From an uncultured Streptococcus sp. (GTDB lineage: Bacteria > Bacillota > Bacilli > Lactobacillales > Streptococcaceae), in contig NZ_CALTUR010000118.1 of NCBI RefSeq assembly GCF_943912555.1, forward strand, positions 1 to 5,039: a stretch of DNA of 5,039 nt, read 5' to 3'. The notes beneath the pieces are model-generated. The model did no database searches and was not told the origin of the DNA. It saw nothing but the letters and a program-made list of their open reading frames with translations. Position 1 is the first letter of the stretch, and every line of letters begins with the position of its first letter. Of the stretch, positions 1 to 5,039 are shown piece by piece. The position numbers and the translations under genes were made by a program.

Positions 1-1
1 G

Positions 2-82
2 GTTTTATATAATGTACTACCTTTTTCAGATTTAATAATTATTGAGGGGATAGAACTAGAGAACAAAAATACTGAATTTTAA
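2..82 (+). CDS. Possible C-terminal end of a truncated gene
   Basis: One frame is open from the left edge to a TAA at 80-82. It reads about 26 residues ending in SDLIIIEGIELENKNTEF; the other two + frames stop within the first 40 bases. A hydrophobic-then-acidic tail is plausible for a real protein, and a terminator-like hairpin with a T run follows almost directly, as expected at a gene end. I do not recognise the family. The open stretch is too short to exclude chance in AT-rich DNA. Confidence 0.4.
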   Translation, partial: VLYNVLPFSDLIIIEGIELENKNTEF

Positions 83-155
83 ACTGCACCCCAAAAGTAA
101 GATTTTTTCTGTCTAACTTTTGGGGTCAGTACATTATCTCTAACTTCTGGGGTGC
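83..155. repeat. Cluster of IS3-like terminal repeats
   Basis: Three copies of one motif are packed here. GCACCCCAAAAGT (86-98) is inverted relative to ACTTTTGGGGT (116-126) and, with one mismatch, to ACTTCTGGGGTGC (143-155). The last two copies are direct repeats: TCTAACTTTTGGGGT (112-126) and TCTAACTTCTGGGGT (139-153). Including ACTG/CAGT at 83-86 and 127-130, the inner pair forms a 15-bp stem with a single bulged C. From memory, ACCCCAAAAGTTAGACA resembles the ends of IS3-family (IS150-group) elements in streptococci. No transposase coding remains here, so this would be a remnant or solo-end junction. Confidence 0.5.
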
Positions 156-160
156 TTTTT
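86..160 (+). terminator. Terminator between convergent genes
   Basis: The arm at 86-98 pairs with 143-155 over 13 positions with one A.C mismatch, and five T residues follow at 156-160. This suits termination of the + strand gene ending at 82. On the minus strand the same hairpin lies downstream of the sugar phosphatase gene (stop 177-179), but the T tract there is poor, so bidirectional use is less certain. The loop is long (44 bases) and contains a competing arm at 116-126. Confidence 0.5.
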
Positions 161-176
161 CTATATTCAAATTATT

Positions 177-983
177 TTACAGTACCCATGTACGGATAGC
201 ATGGGCAACGCCGGATTCATCGTTAGATTTAGTGATGTATTTGGCGATTTTTTTGATTTCTGGATTTCCATTTTCCATGACAACTGGGTTACCAACGACT
301 TCCAGCATGGCGCGGTCATTTTCTTCGTCACCGATCGCCATGGTTTCATCTTTGGTCAATCCTAGTTTTTCAGCTAAGTGAGTAATGGCTGAGCCTTTGT
401 CCACATTCTTTTTAAGGAGTTCGAGGTAGAAAGGAGCAGATTTGTTGATAGAGTAGCGTTCGTAAAATTCCGCTGGTATCTTTTCAATTGCAGCATCGAG
501 AATTTCTGGCTCATCGATAAACATACACTTGACGATTTCCTTGTCAGCCATTTCTTCAGGGGTGCGGTAGAAGATAGGCATGCTGACGAGGGTTGATTCG
601 TGCACAGTGTATTTTCCGATATTGCGATTGGCAGTGTAGATACCGTCCTTGGTAATGGCATGCATGTGGACACCGAGCTTGCGACTGAGGAATTCCATAT
701 CTAGATAATCCTCATAGGTCAAGGATTCACTGATAATCTCATGGCCTGTAGCGGTTTCTTGGACAAGGGCACCGTTGAAGGTTACAACATAGTCACCTTC
801 ATCTCTCAACTGCAAGTCGTCCAGAAGTTTGGCAACACCTGCGATAGGGCGGCCAGTTGCAATGACGACTTTGACACCAGCTTCTTTGGCATCTTGGATG
901 GCAAAAAAGACTTCAGGAGTAATCTCCTTTTGGTTATTGACTAGGGTTCCGTCGATATCGACGGCGATTAGTTTAATACTCAT
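177..983 (-). CDS. yidA: HAD-superfamily sugar phosphatase, YidA type
   Basis: This 268-residue protein is a Cof/YidA-type cytoplasmic phosphatase of the HAD superfamily (subfamily IIB). Family members remove phosphate from sugar phosphates with Mg2+ and an aspartyl-phosphate intermediate. Motif I is DIDGT at 9-13 (nucleophile D9, acid/base D11). Motif II is T43 in ATGRP. The cap covers roughly 85-195 and contains TANR and YTVHES, both typical of YidA. Motif III is K196, and motif IV is GDEEND at 218-223, with D219 and D223 as metal ligands. Length matches E. coli YidA (about 270), and similarity recalled from memory runs end to end, for example in FNGALVQ and IDEPEILD. The ATG at 983-981 has AGAGG six bases upstream. 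It is the second gene of an operon, 12 bases after the HD gene. The exact physiological substrate cannot be read from sequence. Confidence 0.93.
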   Translation of the reverse strand: MSIKLIAVDIDGTLVNNQKEITPEVFFAIQDAKEAGVKVVIATGRPIAGVAKLLDDLQLRDEGDYVVTFNGALVQETATGHEIISESLTYEDYLDMEFLSRKLGVHMHAITKDGIYTANRNIGKYTVHESTLVSMPIFYRTPEEMADKEIVKCMFIDEPEILDAAIEKIPAEFYERYSINKSAPFYLELLKKNVDKGSAITHLAEKLGLTKDETMAIGDEENDRAMLEVVGNPVVMENGNPEIKKIAKYITKSNDESGVAHAIRTWVL

Positions 984-989
984 AAATTT

Positions 990-997
990 CCTCTTTT
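990..997 (-). promoter_or_regulatory. Ribosome site of yidA overlapping the upstream stop codon
   Basis: Read on the minus strand, AAAAGAGG spans 997-990 and overlaps the TAA stop of the HD gene (998-996). It leaves six bases to the yidA ATG. A ribosome terminating on the HD gene would sit on this site, so translational coupling is likely. No separate promoter is evident in the 12-base gap. Confidence 0.75.
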
Positions 998-2300
998 AGT
1001 TTTTATTTGGGGTAAAATGGTCGTTCTCAATCAAGTGTAAAAATTGCTGGGTGATACTTGCGAAGATGCTGTTTTGGTCTAACATTTCTTTTGGGAAATA
1101 GAAACGATTATCTCCGTGGCGACTGCCAGCAAGGGATTGGACGATAGGAGACAGGCTAGAGAGTTCGGCTAGTTGACCATTTTTTTGTAAAATCTCAATC
1201 TGTGTCCGTGGATTTTCAGATTCGGGACGATAGATATCATAAGGGAGGTCAAAGTTCTTATGAATGGCAGTATAGTAATCGGGATCAAAGCCAATGTCTT
1301 CAACCAATTTTCTCATGCTAGCGAGTTGGTCTTGATCCTCTTGTGAAAAGGTAATGGATTTAAAGACCTTGCGGTTGACAAAGCGCTGTGCTAAGTCTGC
1401 AAGAATCTTATCAGGACTGGTCATCCAGAGCTGGAAGTAGGTATTCATCACACCATCATCCAGAGCCAGATAGTCAGATAAGGTCACATTTTTTTCAAAG
1501 AAAGGCAGGAGGTGTGGAGAAGTTCGTGCAAAGAAGTCCTTATCTTCTGGATAAAGTTCCTTAGCCCGTTTGAGAAGGTTTTGAAGGAGGACCTCCATGG
1601 CGCGTGTTGCGGGGTGGAAATAAACCTGCATATACATCTGGTAACGACTGAGGACGTAGTCTTCGATAGCATGCATTCCATTGCGCTGAAAGGCGATACC
1701 GTTTTCGACAGGACGAATGACTCGGAGGATGCGAGTCAGGTCAAATTCTCCATAGGATGCTCCTGTAAAATAGGAGTCGCGCAAGAGATAGTCCATGCGG
1801 TCTGCATCAATCTGACTGGAAATGAGTTGCACGACCTGCTTGTTAGGATAGGTATGGTCGATGACACTGGCTACCTTTTCTGGAAAATCTGGCGCCACTT
1901 GTAGCAGGACTTGGTGAATCTCTGTATCAGGACTTTGAATAATTTCCTGAGTAATGCCTTCATGGTCTGTATCAAAGAGATGTTCAAAAGTATGGGAATA
2001 GGCACCATGTCCAAGGTCATGTAGGAGAGCAGCGGTCATGGTCAAGAGAGACTCGGCAGGATTCCATTCTTCAGGATATTTTTCTTCAAAAATCTCCGTG
2101 ATGCGACGAGCAATCTCATAGACTCCTAGACAGTGAGAGAAGCGACTGTGCTCCCCACCGTGGAAGGTATAACTGGAAGTTCCCAGTTGCTTAATACGGC
2201 GCAAGCGTTGAAATTCTTTTGTATTAATCAAGTCATAGATGATTTGATTATTGACATGGATGTAGTTGTGAACTGGGTCACGGAATACTTTTTCGTTCAT
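996..2300 (-). CDS. HD-domain dNTP triphosphohydrolase-like protein (YwfO/SAMHD1 family)
   Basis: The 434-residue protein resembles B. subtilis YwfO and E. faecalis EF1143, relatives of SAMHD1 that hydrolyse dNTPs to nucleoside and triphosphate. It starts directly with the family's conserved EKVFRDPVH block (3-11), followed by REF/QRLRRIKQLG-type sequence (to residue 40) and the HGGEHSRFSHCLGVYE segment. Likely metal ligands are H56, H94-D95 in LLHDLGHG, and an aspartate in QIDADRMDYLLRDS (D165 or D167). H103 and H107 lie where the catalytic histidines of this family are found. Length is normal and no signal peptide or membrane segment is seen, so it is cytoplasmic. It is the first gene of an operon with yidA. 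The start has no Shine-Dalgarno site, and a consensus -10 lies only six bases upstream. The dNTPase role is inferred from family; other HD phosphohydrolase activities remain possible. Confidence 0.88.
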   Translation of the reverse strand: MNEKVFRDPVHNYIHVNNQIIYDLINTKEFQRLRRIKQLGTSSYTFHGGEHSRFSHCLGVYEIARRITEIFEEKYPEEWNPAESLLTMTAALLHDLGHGAYSHTFEHLFDTDHEGITQEIIQSPDTEIHQVLLQVAPDFPEKVASVIDHTYPNKQVVQLISSQIDADRMDYLLRDSYFTGASYGEFDLTRILRVIRPVENGIAFQRNGMHAIEDYVLSRYQMYMQVYFHPATRAMEVLLQNLLKRAKELYPEDKDFFARTSPHLLPFFEKNVTLSDYLALDDGVMNTYFQLWMTSPDKILADLAQRFVNRKVFKSITFSQEDQDQLASMRKLVEDIGFDPDYYTAIHKNFDLPYDIYRPESENPRTQIEILQKNGQLAELSSLSPIVQSLAGSRHGDNRFYFPKEMLDQNSIFASITQQFLHLIENDHFTPNKN

Positions 2301-2306
2301 ATGACC

Positions 2307-2336
2307 ATTATAGCAAAATCCTGCTCTTTTTGGTAA
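2307..2336 (-). promoter_or_regulatory. Extended -10 promoter of the HD-yidA operon
   Basis: On the minus strand TGCTATAAT (2315-2307) is a perfect extended -10. TTACCA (2336-2331) is a 4-of-6 match to -35 with an 18-base spacer. The -10 ends six bases before the ATG at 2300, so transcription should start at or beside the A of the start codon, giving a leaderless or near-leaderless mRNA. Confidence 0.75.
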
Positions 2337-2339
2337 AAT
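2331..2339 (+). promoter_or_regulatory. Extended -10 promoter of the DUF1934 gene
   Basis: TGGTAAAAT is an extended -10 (TG at 2331-2332, hexamer 2334-2339). No good -35 is found about 17 bases upstream (2311-2316 is TAGCAA). Predicted transcription start is near 2346, leaving a leader of about 26 bases. The TGGTAA bases are also the -35 of the opposing promoter. Confidence 0.6.
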
Positions 2340-2371
2340 AGTAGGACAAGAGACAAGAAAGAGGACTTGAT

Positions 2372-2749
2372 GTGAAGATTCGGATGCGAAATACGATTCA
2401 GTTTGATGAGCAGTTGGAAGTGATTGACCAGCTTTATGACGTGGAAGTGCATGAAAAAGGAGATTATAGCTACCTGCTTTTCTATAATGAGGAAAAGGAA
2501 AAAGTGGTTATTAAATTTCAGGGTCAAGAACTGGTGATGAGCCGTTTTTCAAATCCCAAGACCATTATGCGATTTCTAAAGGATAGCGATAGTTTAGCCT
2601 ACATTCCTACACCAATGGGTATGCAGGAGTTTATCATCCAAACGAGTCATTATCAAGTTGATGGGCAAAAGATTAATTTAGATTATCAACTACAAAATCA
2701 AGAGGGACAACCCTTTGCCAGCTATCAATTGGAAATTACTTGGAGCTAG
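2372..2749 (+). CDS. DUF1934 / YwiB-like small beta-barrel protein
   Basis: This 125-residue protein resembles the DUF1934 family, represented by B. subtilis YwiB, which has a calycin/lipocalin-like beta-barrel fold and no established function. Alternating hydrophobic strands run throughout. The YIPTPMGMQEF segment (77-87) matches the family's T-P-x-G hallmark, followed by the strand IIQTSHYQVDGQKINLDYQL. The start is GTG at 2372, with GAGG at 2361-2364 and a seven-base spacing. An in-frame ATG at 2384 is possible but would lie 19 bases from that site. An ATG-TGA start-stop at 2370-2375 overlaps the GTG. No signal peptide is seen. It is divergent from the HD gene and appears monocistronic. 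Base composition matches the housekeeping genes to its left, not the gene to its right. Confidence 0.85.
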   Translation: MKIRMRNTIQFDEQLEVIDQLYDVEVHEKGDYSYLLFYNEEKEKVVIKFQGQELVMSRFSNPKTIMRFLKDSDSLAYIPTPMGMQEFIIQTSHYQVDGQKINLDYQLQNQEGQPFASYQLEITWS

Positions 2750-2868
2750 GCTCATGTCTTTTTCAAATTTTTCGAATTTAGCTAGCTATCTTCTTGGATT
2801 GGCTCCCTAGTGTGGTAGATTGGGGATAATATCCAAATTTCATACAGCAGTTTTATTGTTATGTACAC

Positions 2869-2897
2869 AGAGATTAGTTTTGTACTAGTCTCTTTTT
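2869..2897 (+). terminator. Rho-independent terminator after the DUF1934 gene
   Basis: AGAGATTAG (2869-2877) pairs with CTAGTCTCT (2885-2893) over nine base pairs, including one G.U, around a seven-base loop. It is followed by TTTTC and more T-rich sequence. It lies 120 bases past the DUF1934 stop; the intervening 2750-2868 shows no recognisable gene. It separates the housekeeping region from the AT-rich methyltransferase gene. Confidence 0.75.
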
Positions 2898-2921
2898 CTT
2901 TATTTTACCTAAGACTATTGG

Positions 2922-2950
2922 TTGGATAATCCTCTCAAATATGGTATACT
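2922..2950 (+). promoter_or_regulatory. Promoter of the methyltransferase gene
   Basis: TGGTATACT (2942-2950) is an extended -10 with hexamer TATACT at 2945-2950. A weak -35, TTGGAT (2922-2927), lies at an ideal 17-base spacing. Predicted start is near 2957, giving a leader of about 23 bases. The promoter is placed after the terminator, so the gene has its own transcription unit. Confidence 0.7.
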
Positions 2951-2960
2951 CATTACTGTA

Positions 2961-2982
2961 AAAGGAGATGGATGCCTAGATG
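2961..2982 (+). promoter_or_regulatory. Ribosome site and start region with competing ATGs
   Basis: AAAGGAG (2961-2967) is a strong ribosome site, but it lies 12 bases from the ATG at 2980, longer than usual. Two other ATGs intervene. The one at 2968 reads three codons and stops (TAG 2977-2979) directly before the real start in the same frame. The one at 2972 reads MPRC and stops at 2984-2986, overlapping the real start. The start at 2980 is preferred because it keeps the whole helix-turn-helix and no better in-frame start exists. Confidence 0.55.
2970..2974 (+). other. GGATG sequence inside the methyltransferase leader
   Basis: GGATG, the recognition sequence of FokI and StsI, lies between the ribosome site and the start codon of the predicted FokI/StsI-type methyltransferase. 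A second copy lies at 3041-3045 inside codons 21-22. Both read GGATGC, which also contains the reverse complement of the SfaNI site (GCATC). That the gene product recognises this site is inferred from family only. Confidence 0.6.
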
Positions 2983-5039
2983 CTGAAAACACAAGAAATT
3001 GCCGATAAATATGGTATAACAAGACAGACATTGAATAATTGGATGCAAAAAGGAATAATTTCTAAACCTCGAAAAAATAATCGTTCTGCTTATGAATGGG
3101 AAGAAGAAAATGAAAAAGAGATTGTGAGAGTGATTTCAGAAGAAATTCCTGCAAAATATTATGTTTCAAATAAAGAGACATTAAAAATAGGAAATCGCCG
3201 CTATCTTGGAAGTAAACAAAAGATGCTTGATTTCATATTAAAGACAGTATCAGAAAATACTGGAAGTATCGATAGTGTGGCGGATATATTTGGTGGAACA
3301 GGTGTTGTTGCAGACTTATTTAGAAAACAGAATAAAAAAGTTATAGTGAATGATATACTCTATAGCAACTTTGTTTCTTTTCAAACTTGGTTTTCGAATG
3401 AGAATGTAGACATTCATAAAGTTTCTCATATAATTGATGAATTAAATAATTTATCCCCTAAAAAAGGCTATGTTTCTAAGAATTTTGGTGGTGCTTACTT
3501 TTCTGAAGAAAATGCTGGAAAGATTGACTCAATTCGTGAAGAAATTGAAAAATATAAATCTGGTAACCAGAGAGAATATTTCATGTTACTAACCAGTCTA
3601 TTGTATGCTATGGATAAAGTGGCTAATACTGTAGGTCATTATGACGCTTATAGGAAAAAAATTGATTCTTGCAAGGAAATATATTTAAGAGTCCCTGAGT
3701 ATAATGAAAACAAACAGAATGAAATTTATAATAAAGATGCCAATAAATTAGTTAAAGAAATTTATGCAGATCTTGTTTATATTGATACTCCATATAATTC
3801 CCGTGGCTATGAAAATGCCTACCATGTTTTAGAAAATATTGCTGAATGGAAAAAACCAGATGTAGAAGGTGTAGCGAAAAAAGCAGTCAATCGTTCAGAA
3901 AAAGGGTCGGATTATACAAAAAGTAAAGCTCCTCAAGCTTTTGAAGATTTAATTCTAAACATTAATGCTAAGTATATATTGGTTAGCTATAACAATATGA
4001 ATAAAAAAGGTAATTCCCGTTCAAATGCTAAGATTTCAAACGAAGAAATAATTGAGATTTTATCAAAACGAGGTAAGGTTCAAGTATTTGAAACTGATTT
4101 CTCACCGTTCACAACTGGTAAGTCTAAAATTGAAAATCATAAGGAATTGCTATATTTATGCATAATTTCTCCAGAGAAAAAAAAAGAAAAAAAGTTAATT
4201 AAGAGCGCTCTTAACTATACTGGAGGAAAGTATAAATTACTCCCTCAGTTATTACCTCTTTTTCCTGAAAGCTACAATAATTTTATTGATTTATTCTCTG
4301 GTGGAGCAACGGTGGCAGTTAATCTTGCTAATATTAATAAATCAAAAACGAAAAAGTATATCATCAATGATATAAGTGAGGAAGTAATTGATTTTTATAA
4401 ATATTTGGAAAGTCAAAAAGATGTAACGGTATTTTTGGATAAAGTAGAGAAAGCTATAGAATTTTATAAACTTTCGAACACACAGAAATATAGCTATGCT
4501 CACTACGGTGTAAACAGCTCTACAGGACTGGGGTCGTATAATAAAGAAGCTTTTCTAAAGCTTCGTCAAGACTACAATAAGAAAAATTATAATAAATTTG
4601 ATAAGGAAGTGTTATTTTATCTATTAATTGTATTTGGTTTTAACAATCAAATAAGATTTAATAATAAAGGAGAGTACAATCTTCCTGTAGGTAAGCGTGA
4701 TTTTAACGCTAATATGAAATCTAAACTAATTACGTTCATTCGAGGTTTACAAAATTACAATTTTGTTATCCAATCTTGTGATTTTCGTAAAACTATGAAT
4801 CAAGTAAATAAAGGAGATTTTGTATATGCAGATCCTCCTTATCGCATTACTACTGCCGCTTACAATGAAAATGGTGCGTGGACATTAAAGGATGATTTGG
4901 ATTTGTTTAAGTATTTAGATAGCATAAACGATAAGGGAGCTTATTTTGCTCTTTCTAATGTTGTCATTCATAACAATAAAGAAAATAAAGAATTGATGAA
5001 ATGGGCTTCAAAGTATAATTTACATGTATTAGATTACCA
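2980..5039 (+). CDS. Double-headed adenine-N6 DNA methyltransferase, FokI/StsI type, with N-terminal HTH (3' end beyond window)
   Basis: The gene runs 686 codons to the window edge without a stop. Residues 3-27 (KTQEIADKYGITRQTLNNWM...) form a helix-turn-helix of the MerR/excisionase-like type, followed by a charged linker to about 70. Module 1 has RYLGSK (74-79, motif X), DIFGGTG (102-108, AdoMet binding), ND (124-125) and DTPYNSRGY (269-277, catalytic motif IV). Module 2 has NYTGGK (412-417), DLFSGGA (437-443), ND (464-465), DPPY (618-621) and FALSN (656-660). This order repeated twice is the layout of M.FokI and M.StsI, in which each half methylates one strand of asymmetric GGATG. Module 2 is strikingly close to M.FokI as I recall it (NYxGGKxKLLxQ, PLFP, QFRFNN/QIRFNN). 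M.FokI (647 residues) and M.StsI (about 653) start near motif X, so the first 70 residues are extra. About 30 residues are missing at the end. The gene is far more AT-rich than its neighbours, which suggests transfer. GGATG specificity is inferred; GCATC (SfaNI-like) is an alternative. Confidence 0.9.
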   Translation, partial: MLKTQEIADKYGITRQTLNNWMQKGIISKPRKNNRSAYEWEEENEKEIVRVISEEIPAKYYVSNKETLKIGNRRYLGSKQKMLDFILKTVSENTGSIDSVADIFGGTGVVADLFRKQNKKVIVNDILYSNFVSFQTWFSNENVDIHKVSHIIDELNNLSPKKGYVSKNFGGAYFSEENAGKIDSIREEIEKYKSGNQREYFMLLTSLLYAMDKVANTVGHYDAYRKKIDSCKEIYLRVPEYNENKQNEIYNKDANKLVKEIYADLVYIDTPYNSRGYENAYHVLENIAEWKKPDVEGVAKKAVNRSEKGSDYTKSKAPQAFEDLILNINAKYILVSYNNMNKKGNSRSNAKISNEEIIEILSKRGKVQVFETDFSPFTTGKSKIENHKELLYLCIISPEKKKEKKLIKSALNYTGGKYKLLPQLLPLFPESYNNFIDLFSGGATVAVNLANINKSKTKKYIINDISEEVIDFYKYLESQKDVTVFLDKVEKAIEFYKLSNTQKYSYAHYGVNSSTGLGSYNKEAFLKLRQDYNKKNYNKFDKEVLFYLLIVFGFNNQIRFNNKGEYNLPVGKRDFNANMKSKLITFIRGLQNYNFVIQSCDFRKTMNQVNKGDFVYADPPYRITTAAYNENGAWTLKDDLDLFKYLDSINDKGAYFALSNVVIHNNKENKELMKWASKYNLHVLDY

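Noticed and set aside
1512..1904. A 130-codon open frame on the + strand opposite the HD gene
   Set aside because: It lies wholly antisense within a strongly conserved HD protein and shows no family resemblance or ribosome site. It reads as a shadow of the real gene.
996..2300. HD dNTPase as part of a defence island with the methyltransferase
   Set aside because: dNTPases can act in phage defence, but this protein is a typical core Firmicutes family member in an operon with yidA. It is separated from the methyltransferase by a divergent gene and a terminator, and its composition is native.
2824..2834. Palindrome GGATAATATCC between the DUF1934 gene and the terminator
   Set aside because: It is short, isolated and before the terminator, with no matching half-sites near the methyltransferase promoter. 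An operator role cannot be supported.
2900..2980. C-box-like operator for a controller protein of a restriction system
   Set aside because: GACTATTGG and nearby ACT motifs do not form the paired symmetric boxes expected, and no separate C gene is present in the window.
896..4894. Possible depletion of GGATG sites as a sign of long residence of a FokI/StsI-like system
   Set aside because: By eye, eleven GGATG/CATCC sites occur (896, 1422, 1457, 1727, 1755, 2258, 2382, 2635, 2970, 3041, 4890), close to the roughly ten expected by chance. There is no avoidance.

Overview
The window looks like chromosomal DNA of a low-GC Gram-positive coccus, most likely a Streptococcus of the mitis/sanguinis/pneumoniae type. 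The reasons are TG-n extended -10 promoters with weak -35 boxes, AGGAG-type ribosome sites, and proteins resembling Firmicutes housekeeping families. This is judged by eye; no database search was possible.

Layout: (1) bases 1-176 hold the likely 3' end of a + strand gene (stop at 80-82), followed by a compact repeat cluster resembling IS3-family insertion-sequence ends, which also forms a terminator between convergent genes. (2) Bases 177-2300 are a two-gene minus-strand operon. An HD-domain dNTP-triphosphohydrolase-like gene comes first and a YidA-type HAD sugar phosphatase second, 12 bases apart. (3) Bases 2301-2371 are a divergent promoter region of only 71 bases with overlapping promoters; the minus promoter sits so close to its gene that the mRNA should be leaderless or nearly so. 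(4) Bases 2372-2749 encode a small DUF1934/YwiB-like protein, followed by a rho-independent terminator at 2869-2897. (5) From 2980 to the window end runs a much more AT-rich gene, 686 codons and still open. It encodes a double-headed adenine-N6 DNA methyltransferase of the FokI/StsI type with an extra N-terminal helix-turn-helix.

The first three complete genes look like ordinary nucleotide/sugar-phosphate housekeeping functions. The last gene looks like the modification half of an acquired Type IIS restriction-modification system, whose endonuclease would be expected just past the right edge. The most interesting point is that the methyltransferase carries a DNA-binding domain at its N terminus and that a GGATG sequence, the FokI/StsI recognition site, lies between its own ribosome site and start codon. 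This suggests, but does not prove, autoregulation.
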